A stretch of DNA of 64,000 bases from Streptoverticillium olivoreticuli subsp. olivoreticuli (GTDB lineage: Bacteria > Actinomycetota > Actinomycetes > Streptomycetales > Streptomycetaceae), in the NCBI RefSeq assembly GCF_003391135.1, contig NZ_CP031455.1:8211501-8275500 (forward strand), written 5' to 3'. A program made the position numbers and the translations under genes. The notes under the pieces were generated by a model. That model saw nothing but the letters and a program-made list of their open reading frames with translations, was not told the DNA's origin and ran no database searches. Position 1 is the first letter of the stretch; every line of letters starts with the position of its first letter. Shown in pieces: positions 18,101 through 26,171 of the stretch.

Positions 18101-21100
18101 GCCCGTGACCGGGGTGCCGAGCTTCCACTGGCCGCCGTTGACGTCGGTCAGCTTGCCGACGCGGTCCACGTTCGTGTCGTACGTGACCTCGACGGCGGTA
18201 CGGCCGCTGGGCGTCGTCACCTTGACGAGCTGGTCGGCCTGCGCGCGCGCCGCGTACAGCGACTGCGCGGCCGCGGTGCCGAGCGGCTTGTGGTGGACGG
18301 CGACCTCGCCGATGTCGCCCTTGAAGTACGCGGTGCCCTTGGACGGAGCGGACGGCCACATGTACGCCCAGCCGGTGCCGATCTCGGCGAACCGCTGGAT
18401 GCTGTGGTCGACCGGCGCGTCGAGGCTGCCGCTGTTCCTGCCGTCGACGAAGAGGGTCTGCCGCGCGCCGTCCGAACTGAGCACGGCGTGGTGCCAGTTA
18501 CCGTCGTTGACGGGTGCGGCGGCGGTGATGGGCGTGATGCCGCCGGTGCGGAACTGACCGCGCAGCTTGCCGTCGGCGCCCACGTACAGCACGGGGGCGC
18601 TGGAGCCGGCCGCGGAGTCGGAGTGCTTGTCCGAGCGGTAGTTCAGCAGTACACCGCTGCCGGTGGTGCGGAACCACATGCTGACCGCGAGGTTGCGCTG
18701 CAGGTTCAGCAGGTTCTCGGGCAGGCCGACGCGCGAGGAGGTACCGTTGAACGTCGCCGCGTTCACGTCCGTGCCGCTGAGCGGGCCGGTCGCGTCGTGG
18801 CCGACGTCGACGTACTGTGCCTGGTCCTTCCCCTGGTTGACGGTGACCTGGCTGACGGCGTCGTCGCCGGAGTCCTCGCCGAAGCGCCAGTAGGCGTACG
18901 GTCCGGAGTCCAGGGCCACGCTGCGGTAGTGCGAGCCGGCGGTGTAGTCGTAGGTGGTGCAGGTCTTCTCGGGCGAGCAGACCTTGGTCAGCTTGTCGCC
19001 CTCGTACTCGTACGTCCACGTCAGCGGCTTGGTGCCCAGCGGGTCCGTGCCGACCGCGGTGACGTGGGCGCCCGACCACTGGAAGTACAGGCTTCGCTTG
19101 CTGGTGTCGTTGGTGACCTGGACGAGCTTGCCGTCCACGTAGGTGAGCGTCTGCGTCAGGCCGCTCGTGTCCGTGATCCGGGCGAGGCGACCGTCGGCGC
19201 GGAAGGCGTAGCGCACGCCGTTCTTGTCGGTGAGCTCCCAGCCGCCGTCCTTGACGGATGTGAAGACGGCGTCGCGGCCCTGCGGCGGCGCGAAGGAACC
19301 GTTGGCATTGCGGCCGAAACGGACCTGCTGCCCGTCGGGGTAGCCGATGACGACGTTGCCGGTGCCGTCGTCGTCGGGGGTCACGCGCATGTCGAGGCGC
19401 GAGGCCCAGCCGGCGCCGAAGATCCGGCCGGTGACCGGGTCGAGGCTGTTGTAGGTCCGGGTCACGGTGAGGTCCGGACCGACGGTGGGTACCGAGGCGT
19501 CGACGGCCGAGGTGGCGAAGTTGCCGACCTGCGGGTCGAAGGGCTTGTCGGAAGAGCCGTAGGGCGAGCCGGCCAGGTGCGAGGTGACGACCGGCTGCGG
19601 GACCGTCGTCAGGAAGGTGGTGTAGGGCAGCTCGGGGCTGGTGGCGGCGTTGTCCTTGCTCCAGGGGCGCCACAGATACGTCTTGGACCAGGAGAGCTTG
19701 CCGGCGGGTACGACCCAGCTGCGGTCGGGGGACCAGTCGGAGAAGAAGCAGTCCTTGGGCTTGTTGTCCTTGCCGGCCTCGCAGACCTCGTAGCGGTACT
19801 GCAGCTTCTGGCCGGTGTTGTCCATGTCCCGGGCGTTGGCCCACAGTTCGGGCGAGAGCGTCTGGGACTGGTGGCCGTTGGCCGGGTGGAAGGCGTCGAC
19901 GACCGGCGGGATGGCCACCACGTTCAGCTGCAGCCGCACCGGCGGGATGCCCTCGTCGGTGAAGACGGCCTTGCCCTTGCGGACCATGGAGAAGTCGAAG
20001 AGGTACTGGCCCGCGTCCGCTTTGTGGACCACGGCGTCGAGGGAGACGCTCGCACCCCGGGGCACGTCCTTGGGCAGCTGAGCGGCGACCGCCTGCTTGA
20101 CCAGCTTGCCGTCCTTGTAGGCCCGGTAGCCCAGTTCATAGGTGTTGGGCGTCCAGGTCTCGGCACCGAGGTTGGTGACCTTGATCTTGACCTTGCCGTC
20201 CGTGCCGCGGCTGACCGGCGGCTGCGGCGCGGAGCGCTCGACCGTGTACTTGGCGTTGTACGGGGTGTGCGTCACGTACAGCGACGGGGGGTTGGAGCTG
20301 CTGGTGCTGGAGAACTTCTTCCAGTTCATCGACTCGGAGTCCGAGCCGCGCAGCGTCAGACCGTAGTTCGGGCGGGTGCCGTCGGTCCAGCCCTCGACCA
20401 GGTCGCGGCCCTTGGTGCCGAGGTCGATGGCCTCCCAGGCCGCCGGGCACGCCGAGCTCGACTCGCCCTCGGCGATGAAGCCGTGCGCGAAGGAGGAACC
20501 GGCGATCTTGGCACCGTACTTGGGGCCGGGGTAGGTGTGGCCCTTGCCCGCGGTCCATGCCTCGGTGACCGGGTGGACGTTCACCTCGCGCGGGCGGCAA
20601 GAGGCCGACCAGTAGTTCAGCACGGTGAGCGAGGCGCCGAAGATCTTGTGATTGCGCAGCTTGGACGCCACGCCGGGGAAGGCCAGATAGGTCGCGGCCT
20701 GGCTGGTGGTACCGCCATCGGTGACCGAGCCCAGCTTCAGGGTGTCTTCGGAGGCCGAACTCCAGTTGTTGCCGCCGGACTTCTCCACGTACATGCTGGA
20801 GGAAGCCCCGACGGGCTCGACCATGGGCGGGTCGACGCGCACGGGGAAGGCACGCCCGGGCGCGGAGAGCCAGTCGCGGTCGAGCTCCACGCGCAGCGCC
20901 TGGCCGCCGCCCTGCTCGACGATGCGGTAGTCGACCCCGGTCGAGATCGCGCCGTCACCGGACTCGGGGTTGACCTTCGAGTCCTCCATATAGCCGTGCG
21001 GGATCCGGACGCGCTCCTTGCCGCCCGTGTCCTTCAGGACCACGTCGCCGTTGTCGACGGAGGCCGTCAGTCCCTTGGTCCGCAGCGGGAAGGTCCAGCC

Positions 21101-21946
21101 GCGCGGGGCGTTCGCCGAGCGCAGCACCATGACCTCCTTCAGACCGCCGGGCCTGGAGATCAGCTCCAGGTCGGCGTCCTTGAGGACGTCGGGGTAGGTG
21201 ACGGCGGAAGGATTCTTCTCCTCGATGCGGCCGGCCGAGGGCTGGGCGCCCTCGAGGCCGAAGGACACCTCGTGGTCGCCGTCCACGACGAGCCGGGCCA
21301 GGTCCCTGGCGTCGGCCCGGGCCGCGAGGCTGATGCCCAGGCTGTCGGCGGCATTGCGCCAGCCGCCCGCGCCCTTGTCGCCGCTGGGGACCAGACGGGC
21401 GTCGATGGGCTGCCAGCTGCCGTCCCCGGCCCGGTAGTTCAGCCGCTCCTTGGAGAACTGAGTGGTCTGCGAACCATCCTGGTTGGTGAAGGTTCGCTGG
21501 AATTCATCCCGTTTATCGGGGGTTTCGGTGCTGCTCTTGGGGTCGTAGCCCTTGACGTCCTTGGCCGGAGCCTCCTTGACCTCGGCCTCGTTGTGGGCAT
21601 CCGGGACGGAGGTGTCCGGGTGTTCCACGGCGTACTTGCCGTGCAGCGTCTGCGGGCCATCGGCCTTGACGGGCTTGGCGCTGCCGTCGAGGTGGTCCAG
21701 TCCGGCGGCGCTGCCCCAGCGCTGGCCGTCCGGGCGTTTCGTGTGCCCCTTGACGCCGGGCAGCCCGGGCCCGGAATCGGGCCGTTCAACGGCCTCGGAG
21801 GGTGCAGTGCCGGCGAACACCAGCATGGCTGCGGTCAGCGCGACGGCCCGGCGCAGGCCGGGCCGTCGACTGAACAAGGCGCGATGTCTGAAGACACCGC
21901 GGCGGCGGAGCGCACCGGGTCCGGCGCGCCGACTGCCAGGTATCAC
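12107..21946 (-). CDS. giant secreted Rhs/YD-repeat polymorphic toxin with Hint domain
   Basis: About 3279 residues. Layout: Arg-rich signal peptide (hydrophobic AVALTAAMLVFAGTAPSEAV, residues about 32-55); DNRLRE-like beta domain (about 375-555); YD/RHS region opening at DPQVGNFATSAVDAS (about 805); a LamG domain inserted at about 1015-1230; dense YD repeats to the Rhs core end YTYGNADPLNHTDPTGHW (about 2710); seven 11-residue repeats (about 2725-2802); a helical spacer; a Hint autoprotease (about 3000-3155, NSFTPETLVVMADGTTKPI to VLAHNN); and a 122-residue toxin (3158-3279). The toxin starts FYRAMSEKEF and is not a family I can name with confidence; an ADP-ribosyltransferase-like fold is possible. 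I prefer GTG 21946 (GGAG eight bases before); starts at 21961 and 22024 lack ribosome sites. The Hint domain probably cuts off the toxin inside the Rhs shell. Confidence 0.9.
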   Translation of the reverse strand: MIPGSRRAGPGALRRRGVFRHRALFSRRPGLRRAVALTAAMLVFAGTAPSEAVERPDSGPGLPGVKGHTKRPDGQRWGSAAGLDHLDGSAKPVKADGPQTLHGKYAVEHPDTSVPDAHNEAEVKEAPAKDVKGYDPKSSTETPDKRDEFQRTFTNQDGSQTTQFSKERLNYRAGDGSWQPIDARLVPSGDKGAGGWRNAADSLGISLAARADARDLARLVVDGDHEVSFGLEGAQPSAGRIEEKNPSAVTYPDVLKDADLELISRPGGLKEVMVLRSANAPRGWTFPLRTKGLTASVDNGDVVLKDTGGKERVRIPHGYMEDSKVNPESGDGAISTGVDYRIVEQGGGQALRVELDRDWLSAPGRAFPVRVDPPMVEPVGASSSMYVEKSGGNNWSSASEDTLKLGSVTDGGTTSQAATYLAFPGVASKLRNHKIFGASLTVLNYWSASCRPREVNVHPVTEAWTAGKGHTYPGPKYGAKIAGSSFAHGFIAEGESSSACPAAWEAIDLGTKGRDLVEGWTDGTRPNYGLTLRGSDSESMNWKKFSSTSSSNPPSLYVTHTPYNAKYTVERSAPQPPVSRGTDGKVKIKVTNLGAETWTPNTYELGYRAYKDGKLVKQAVAAQLPKDVPRGASVSLDAVVHKADAGQYLFDFSMVRKGKAVFTDEGIPPVRLQLNVVAIPPVVDAFHPANGHQSQTLSPELWANARDMDNTGQKLQYRYEVCEAGKDNKPKDCFFSDWSPDRSWVVPAGKLSWSKTYLWRPWSKDNAATSPELPYTTFLTTVPQPVVTSHLAGSPYGSSDKPFDPQVGNFATSAVDASVPTVGPDLTVTRTYNSLDPVTGRIFGAGWASRLDMRVTPDDDGTGNVVIGYPDGQQVRFGRNANGSFAPPQGRDAVFTSVKDGGWELTDKNGVRYAFRADGRLARITDTSGLTQTLTYVDGKLVQVTNDTSKRSLYFQWSGAHVTAVGTDPLGTKPLTWTYEYEGDKLTKVCSPEKTCTTYDYTAGSHYRSVALDSGPYAYWRFGEDSGDDAVSQVTVNQGKDQAQYVDVGHDATGPLSGTDVNAATFNGTSSRVGLPENLLNLQRNLAVSMWFRTTGSGVLLNYRSDKHSDSAAGSSAPVLYVGADGKLRGQFRTGGITPITAAAPVNDGNWHHAVLSSDGARQTLFVDGRNSGSLDAPVDHSIQRFAEIGTGWAYMWPSAPSKGTAYFKGDIGEVAVHHKPLGTAAAQSLYAARAQADQLVKVTTPSGRTAVEVTYDTNVDRVGKLTDVNGGQWKLGTPVTGLWGKELIRTVQVTDPKDRRHFYDYDPLAGRLIRYVSPLRDRPKDAEKPKPSVSASPGIAEGGLFEGGATGTGQPPVDYPDPEFVGGVVNAMGVRGFGYDERGMQNHVVDENGHALDMTYDGQGNVATRTNCRDKGDCQTTYYSYWFDEKNPVDPRNGKLTESRDARSKNASDNTYRTTYSYDARGELTEQTAPDGRKAVRTFTTGSEPASDGKGTMPAGLLASMTDAKGKTTRYGYSAGGDLAETTDPAGLTTRYTYDRLGRKLTETDVSDSQPQGVTVSFTYDGANRVVTTTKPGVKNKVTDVTHTQRTTVEYDKDGLQTRSEVTDLTGGDPARETRTEYDDSARPVRVTDAEGAETSYGYDVLGNRVWEVDPSGTRTETAYTPRNSVAEVRVRDWKGDPQEAPKDGTDGPGDEKVLVTDSYAYDMAGRLTRHTDAMGRTRAFSYYDDGLQKSVRALDVPQPDGSTRDIELERNEYDALGSVVRRTTGNGSLVTEYGYDLSGRTQSITSDPGKLDRKVAYSYDDADNVTRVVHTGRSSNIPFSSSNSEIVDYTYDAVGRELSETTQNGKQRLTTTFQWDQRGLLLAETEPRGNAEGAKPEDYTTTYAYDALGRRISVTEPAADVETGQEGDAGKPVKTRPTTVTGYNVFDEATQSKDPQGRLTSVDFNKAGQPTTSASPSYTPPGASEPITPISRNEYDSAGRITATTDALGNTKRFRYDQLGRMVQREEPRTSKLLGLVTEPGKTVPSGAGAVWSYTYSRTGEQLTETDPTGARTESTYDGLGRSATTTQVERKSGQTRYFTSTFTYDDADRMVAQTTPSGETTRYAYDALGQLTGTEDPAGVKTRTGYDMSGRVISNSDALGRQVRQTYDQAGRMTGQLWLDKDDNPLRDRSFRYDAAGNLVSSTDAKGKTTGFTFDAQNQLVQQMEPVASGKTITTTFGYDANGNRTRYTDGRGNTTRYTFNALGLPESTIEPQTKEYPTATDRTWTTSYDAAGNPVKLTEPGKVEHLRTYDPSGLLLRETGSGAEVSTPDRVYAYDANGRMVSATAPKGVNTYEYDDRGLLTAARGGSGDATFGYDEDGRLLTRVDAAGTAVFGYEKGRLKSVKDAQSQQLFSYRYDKTGALEGIDSPGVDRSFGYDALGRQTSDVTKSVGSGTVLATAEYRFDDNDRLISKKTTGTADAGEQKYGYDDAGRLTSWTDRAGKTTAYGWDDSGNRVQSGDRRAAYDARNQLMSDGDSTYTYSPRGTRKTSSTSGLVEESRFDAFGQLAKQGETSYEYDAFGRLVDRDGTQHTYSGLGDDVVTDGRGVYSRGLTGELISVTQGGTTRLAMDDRHGDVVGTVDAKDTDPKSLASSAGFDPFGRTTATAGEQVSIGYQGDWTDPKTQQVSMAARWYDSGTGSFTSRDSYALDPTPSVEANRYTYGNADPLNHTDPTGHWPKWIKKAASKVSSGAKWVGNKVSSGAKWVADKVSSGAKWVADKVVSGARWVGNQISSGVSWVSSKISSGARWLGNKISSGANYVRNQSTRVYKSAAQIYRESKQYISDKARAAKKYIATHNPIPVLAQALRPVYAGMKTAVQIAVNIPAAIVQETKHFVQDVAKVATEVAKIVADVSAQMVSAVDTAITAVSEFAQTAAPYLKAGLEFAAEVTGVNDAIKCATKGDVEACLWTAVTVASVFVPGSTAAVRGAKAARMAGKVEHFAKGSKAAEKVEEAAGTACKINSFTPETLVVMADGTTKPIKDIQIGEKVLATDPTTGRTEARPVEDVIVGNGEKHLVRLTIDTDGDKGDATDTITATEGHPFWLEDQHTWVKANEIKPGALLRTSAGTWVKVLATRAWTAVQQVFNLSVGGIHTYYVQAGAAPVLAHNNCDGESFYRAMSEKEFNQLGPNGEITVKGTENFVTQSRDYLEGLRGRTARKGGRNAEKYTILVRFEMQSGTRDALISAGKTPGEIGKDINAVHLKSERGADTFGLRPGSVGVFNSRITKFGRVNDW
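13538..13768 (-). repeat. seven tandem 33-bp repeats inside the Rhs gene
   Basis: Seven consecutive in-frame units of exactly 33 bp encode the 11-residue motif SSGAKWVGNKV and variants (AKWVADKV, ARWVGNQI, VSWVSSKI, ARWLGNKI). They lie between the Rhs core and the Hint domain and predict an amphipathic helical linker with a Trp in each unit. Copies nearest the Rhs core are most alike; those toward the Hint domain are more diverged. Confidence 0.9.
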
Positions 21947-22315
21947 GAAGAATCTCCACATCGGGAATCGTCCGGAAACGCGACTAAACCCCCGCGAATG
22001 GCAGGGGTTGCCGCAGATGTCCACAACCAGTCAGATGGCGGGCATCGGTCGATGTTGTATCCGAATAAAGATCGATATTGCAAAACCTTGAGGTGGATGC
22101 GGTGAACAGTTGGGCTTGCCAGCACGGAACCTTGAATTCCATGTATCACATGACATCGCATGTAGCCTTTTGTCCGAAATGTCGGTGGATCCTGGGTAAT
22201 TCCCACGTCAGTTGGAGGTAAAGATGCGGTTAACATGCATGTCGCCCGGCCTGCTTCTCGGCCGGACCTCGGGTCGTGACCGGCCCTTGTCGCCCTGTCA
22301 TGAAAGCGCTCCCGC
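21947..22315. other. divergent regulatory region between Rhs toxin and lectin genes
   Basis: About 370 bp, relatively AT-rich, that must hold the promoters of both genes. It contains GGAGG at 22215-22219 five bases before ATG 22225, opening a 46-codon frame (see separate entry). No clear -35/-10 pair could be fixed for either direction. Confidence 0.5.
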
Positions 22316-22365
22316 ATGCCGAAGAGCCGTTTCCGTCCGTCTGCCTCCCGCGCGGCAGCCCTGAC
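22225..22365 (+). CDS. possible small upstream ORF overlapping the lectin start
   Basis: ATG 22225 has the best ribosome site in the region (GGAGG, five-base spacing) and opens a 46-residue frame starting MRLTCMSPGLLLGRTSG, with a TTA leucine codon at position 3. It overlaps the first 50 bp of the lectin gene in another frame. The lectin's own ATG has only a weak site. It could be a leader that controls lectin translation, or chance. No similarity to known leader peptides is evident. Confidence 0.25.
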
Positions 22366-24418
22366 CCTGGCCGCCGTCACGGCTCTGCCCCTGGGGCTGG
22401 TGTGCGCGCCCACCGCCTCGGCGGACCCGATACCGGAGAAGCCCGCCACGTCCACCCAGCTGAGCTGCCGCCCGCAGACCGAGCTGTACGGAGCGGCCAC
22501 CGACGGCCCGCTGAAGTACTACGCGCACGCCGATCCGGCCAACGGTTCGTTCAACTGGCCCGTGATCAACAAGCAGATCGGCAGCGGTGGCTGGCAGGCT
22601 CCTCGCCTCACCCTCGGCGGGGCGGGTGGCTGGTTCTACAGCATCAACTCCGAGGGCAACCTCTTCCGCTACCGCTACGATCCGGCCGCCAACAGCTGGG
22701 AGCGCGACCGTGGCGAGAAGATCGACGACGGCTGGGGTGCCTTCATCGTCCCTGCCCGGCGCAACCGCGTCACCGTCGACGACCGCGGCAACATCTTCGC
22801 CGTCTTCGACGACGGCACCCTGCGCTTCTACCAGTACGACCAGAAGACGGGAGCGGTCCTGCCCGGCCGCGGCCGCATCATCGACCCGAACGGCTGGGGT
22901 GAGTACGACCTCATCGTCGCCGCGGGCGACGGTCTGATCTTCGCCCGCAAGGGCGGCGATCTCTACCGCTACCGCTACGACGTCGACCGGCAGCAGTGGC
23001 TGGACGTGAAGGTCCCTGCGTGGGCGGTCGGCTGGCAGAACCTGCGGGAGATCCGCTCGGCCGGTGGTGGCACCCTCTACGCCCTGCATCAGGACGGCAC
23101 GCTCTACTGGTACCGCTGGGACCAGAACGCCGGCGCCTGGGTGGACACCAGCCGCCGCAAGAGCGGGTGGGGCTTCCAGGTGTTCCAGGGCATCGCCATG
23201 CGCACGGACGCCTGCCATGCTCCCGCGCAGCCGGAGCCGGCCCCCGTCACCCCGCGCCCCCGCATTCCCGCCGCCGTGCGCCAGGGCAAGGACCAGCTCA
23301 TCCAGCAGTTCTACGTCGACGAGCGCGGCTGGCTCATCCAGGGCACACAGCGTGAGATCAACGACATCGGCACCGTGGTGTACAGCGTCGTGCCGGGCGC
23401 GCAGAACATGGTCGACCAGCCCGTCGTCACCGAGCAGGCGGACGGCACCCCGATGGCCTTCGTCCTGGGCAAGGACGGCCACATCTACATGACCAAGCGC
23501 CAGCCGGGCGCGACCTGGTCCCCGCTCACGGACCTCGGCGGGAACTTCGCCGCCGCCCCGACCGTCCTGCGCAACTCCAAGGGCATGGTGGCGGTGCACG
23601 CCTTCGGCCGCGACGGCAAGCTCTGGTACTTGAACCAGCGCGCCGCCAACAGCGAGGACTTCATCCCGTGGCGGACCCAGGACGCCTATTCCCCCGTGGC
23701 CGCCGGCTATGAGCAGGCGACGTTCGCCGGGGCGAGCCAGGCGAGCGCGGTGGACGGGGAGGGCGACCGTCCGTTCGTCCTGGGGATCGACAAGCAGGGC
23801 CGTCTCGGCGTGAACCGCGCCGATGACCAGCGCAACGGCTGGTGGGTATGGGGCGTCTCCGACGTCACCGGGCTCACCGGCACCCCCGTCGCGGCCCGTG
23901 GCGCGGACGGCAGGATGATGGCCTTCGCCCGGAACAAGGACGGGGAGATCTGGGCGGCGAACGAGTCCGCCCGTTCGTCCGGCGGCAAGACCCTCAACGG
24001 CTTCTTCGGCGACGGGGCCGTGATCCCCGGTGTGAAGACCGACGGGTCCCCCGTGGTCGTCGTCAACAAGGACAAGACGCTCGGTGTCCTCGTCCGCGAC
24101 GACAAGGGCTACATCCGCTACTCCGCCCAGCGCCCTGACGGCTCCTTCGGCAACTGGGCCATGGTCTGGTCCGGGAAGGCCGCCACCGACCCGTCGGCCG
24201 TACAGCTCGCCGACGGCCGCTGGGGCGTCTTCTTCCTCGACACCGAGGGCGTGGAGCGCATGTACTGGCTCACCCCGGCCAACGGGTCGGCGGCCATGGC
24301 GGCCCCGAACACCCGGATGAAGCGCAGCATCGCGCCGGAGTCGGCGCCGGAGTCGCTGTTCACCGGCGGCCCGACGGCCAGGTCCGGCGCGAAGCCGACC
24401 GCGCCCGCGGCCAAGTAG
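22316..24418 (+). CDS. secreted two-domain beta-propeller lectin (tachylectin-like)
   Basis: A 700-residue exported protein. Residues 1-37 form a signal peptide (RRAAALTLAAVTALPLGL-type core, cleavage near PTASA-DP). Residues about 45-300 hold tachylectin-2-like repeats built on W/Y-rich units (GGWFYSINSEGNLFRYRYD, GTLYALHQDGTLYWYRWD). Residues about 320-670 form a second propeller of the PLL/fucose-lectin type (FVLGKDGHIYMTKRQPG, FGRDGKLWYLNQ, FARNKDGEIWAANE, FFLDTEGVERMYW). A low-complexity tail follows. It should bind sugars outside the cell. It is divergent from the Rhs toxin gene and may share its control; a helper role in toxin delivery is only a guess. Confidence 0.8.
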   Translation: MPKSRFRPSASRAAALTLAAVTALPLGLVCAPTASADPIPEKPATSTQLSCRPQTELYGAATDGPLKYYAHADPANGSFNWPVINKQIGSGGWQAPRLTLGGAGGWFYSINSEGNLFRYRYDPAANSWERDRGEKIDDGWGAFIVPARRNRVTVDDRGNIFAVFDDGTLRFYQYDQKTGAVLPGRGRIIDPNGWGEYDLIVAAGDGLIFARKGGDLYRYRYDVDRQQWLDVKVPAWAVGWQNLREIRSAGGGTLYALHQDGTLYWYRWDQNAGAWVDTSRRKSGWGFQVFQGIAMRTDACHAPAQPEPAPVTPRPRIPAAVRQGKDQLIQQFYVDERGWLIQGTQREINDIGTVVYSVVPGAQNMVDQPVVTEQADGTPMAFVLGKDGHIYMTKRQPGATWSPLTDLGGNFAAAPTVLRNSKGMVAVHAFGRDGKLWYLNQRAANSEDFIPWRTQDAYSPVAAGYEQATFAGASQASAVDGEGDRPFVLGIDKQGRLGVNRADDQRNGWWVWGVSDVTGLTGTPVAARGADGRMMAFARNKDGEIWAANESARSSGGKTLNGFFGDGAVIPGVKTDGSPVVVVNKDKTLGVLVRDDKGYIRYSAQRPDGSFGNWAMVWSGKAATDPSAVQLADGRWGVFFLDTEGVERMYWLTPANGSAAMAAPNTRMKRSIAPESAPESLFTGGPTARSGAKPTAPAAK

Positions 24419-24614
24419 CCCTGCCCGAAGGGCTGTCGAGTCCTCGCGGCGGGGCCGTGACCGCGTGAGGACGACGAGGGTGGCGGGGCTCGGGCGCCGC
24501 CACCCGGGCCGCATGTGGCCGACCGTGTCACGGACGTATCAGACGTGCCGGGTTCAGCCGAGTCCGGCCGAGTGCAGCCGGGTTCAACGGCCAGGCCAAG
24601 AGGAGCGGAAGAGC

Positions 24615-25151
24615 ATGCCGGATCAGCTGGGATCCTCCCCTGCCGGACAGACGACACGGACGACCGGGCAGCGCCTGGCCCAGGTCGCACACCACCTGGG
24701 CACCCGGCTGTGGTCGTCACGCCGGCGCCGACTGTCGACGCTGGTGGCATCGGCCGTACTGCTCGCGTCGGCTGTCGCCGGGGGCACATACCTGTGGTGG
24801 TTCCAGGACCCCGGCGCCCAGCCGGGCGGGAAGGGCGCCCGCAAACTGGTCATCGCCTACATCGACGCACTCGCCGACGGTGACATGAACGAGGCGTGCA
24901 AACTGCTGCACCCGCGCGTGACCACCTCCATGGGCCAGGCGGAAGGCGGCTGCCCGGGAGCCATGCGTGCCCAGATCGGCGACCGGTTGAGCCGCAAGGA
25001 CCGCGGCCGGGTCGCCGGCATCGACGTGGGGGAGGCCACGGTCGAGGGCAGGACCGCCCGGGTCGAGGTGAGCTCGGGGAGCAGTGCCGCGAAGAAGAGC
25101 ACGGTGATCGTGGAGCGGGTCGACGGGCGCTGGCGGGTGCTGGAGGACTGA
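24615..25151 (+). CDS. membrane-anchored protein with NTF2-like extracellular domain
   Basis: A 178-residue protein. An Arg-rich cytoplasmic N-terminus (about 1-38) is followed by one membrane helix (about 40-62, TLVASAVLLASAVAGGTYLWW). An outer domain then begins KLVIAYIDALADGDMNEACKL and ends VIVERVDGRWRVLED, the pattern of DUF4878/SnoaL-like lipoprotein domains. ATG 24615 follows AGGAG at 24601-24605. Function is unknown. It is in the same direction as the lectin, 196 bp downstream, and could be co-transcribed. Confidence 0.65.
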   Translation: MPDQLGSSPAGQTTRTTGQRLAQVAHHLGTRLWSSRRRRLSTLVASAVLLASAVAGGTYLWWFQDPGAQPGGKGARKLVIAYIDALADGDMNEACKLLHPRVTTSMGQAEGGCPGAMRAQIGDRLSRKDRGRVAGIDVGEATVEGRTARVEVSSGSSAAKKSTVIVERVDGRWRVLED

Positions 25152-25241
25152 ACGGGCCGCATGAGCGGGTGGCGGGGACATACCCTGAGGATGTGCCGCC
25201 GCCACCTGGGCCGAATGTCCCATGCGACGGTCGGCCGGTGC

Positions 25242-26171
25242 CAAGCGGTCTTGGTGATGTGTGATGTGGTTTGGGTATCTGTCATGCCAGGAGGGGGTTG
25301 GCATGGCGGGACCGTTGTGGGTGGAGCTCTCGTCGGAGCAGGAGGCGGAGCTGGGGCGGCGGTTGCGGGCCCGGGACCTGACGACGAACGAGCGGATGCG
25401 TCCGGAGTGTGTGCGTCTGTCGGTGCGGGGCTGGACGGCACCCGAGATCGCGTCGGTCGTCGACCGGCATGTCGTCACCGTGCGCAAGGCACTGCACCGG
25501 TTCTCCGACGGCGGCCTGGCGGCCCTGGCGGATGCGCCACGTGCGGGGCCGTCCGCCACGCTGGACGTGCGAGGATCTGGACGCACTGGAAGAGATGCCG
25601 GACGCCGCGGCGGCCGAGGGGATCACCTGGACGCTGCCGGCACTGGCCGAGTGGCTGCGGCGCGAGCGTGATGTGGACCTCGAATCCTCGTGGCTGTCCG
25701 TACGGCTGCACCGGGACGGCTTCCGCTGGAAACGCTCGGCGCGCTGGACGGGACGGGTCCCGAGCCCGAACTGCTGTCGACCACAGGATCGACGCACCGA
25801 TGGTCCTCGACTTCGTCTGCACCCACATCGCCCGGCTGCCCGGAGGCGCGAACCGCCTCACCCAGCCCCCGCCCGGCTGGAAACGGCACCGGCTCTGCAC
25901 CATCGTGCTGGACAACGCCTCCATCCACCACGGAAAGCTCTTCAAAGGGCGGTGTGGCGAGCTGGAGGCCATCGGGGTCCATCTGCTCTACCTCCCTCCC
26001 AGATCTCCGGAGCTGAACCGCATCGAGCGCGTGTGGCGCTCGGTCAAATACCAGGACATGCCTGTCCGCGCCTACACCAGCACCCAGGAACTGCACACCG
26101 CCGTCGACCGCGCGATGACACGACGAGCGACGGCCCTGACAACCACAGCCGACTTACTCAAGATCGCTTAG
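25242..26171 (+). mobile_element. degenerate IS630-family element
   Basis: A transposase remnant is bracketed by a short inverted repeat: AAGCGGTCTTGG at about 25243-25254 against the reverse complement of 26158-26169 (AAGCGATCTTGA), 10 of 12 matching. The right repeat includes the transposase's last codons and stop. No TA target duplication is clear at the left end. The element is dead because the transposase is broken. Confidence 0.6.
25303..26171 (+). pseudogene. IS630 family transposase, frameshifted with internal deletion
   Basis: ATG 25303 (site AGGAGGGGG) starts MAGPLWVELSSEQEAELGRR and a helix-turn-helix (APEIASVVDRHVVTVRKALH). Near 25560 sense moves to another frame (ALEEMPDAAAAEGITWTLPA, VRLHRDGFRWKRSARW). 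Near 25780 it moves again, into MVLDFVCTHIARLPGGANR, IVLDNASIHHGK (second Asp) and LPPRSPELNRIERVWRSVKY (Glu). The stretch that normally holds the first catalytic Asp is missing. Two frame changes plus a deletion make it non-functional. A TTA codon lies near its end. Confidence 0.8.

Noticed and set aside
14090-22105. A 2671-codon open frame on the plus strand opposite the Rhs gene
   Set aside because: It mirrors the Rhs gene codon by codon; its composition is Val/Gly/Arg/Leu-rich with no domain. High-GC DNA gives long antisense open frames, and the Rhs gene has clear domains.
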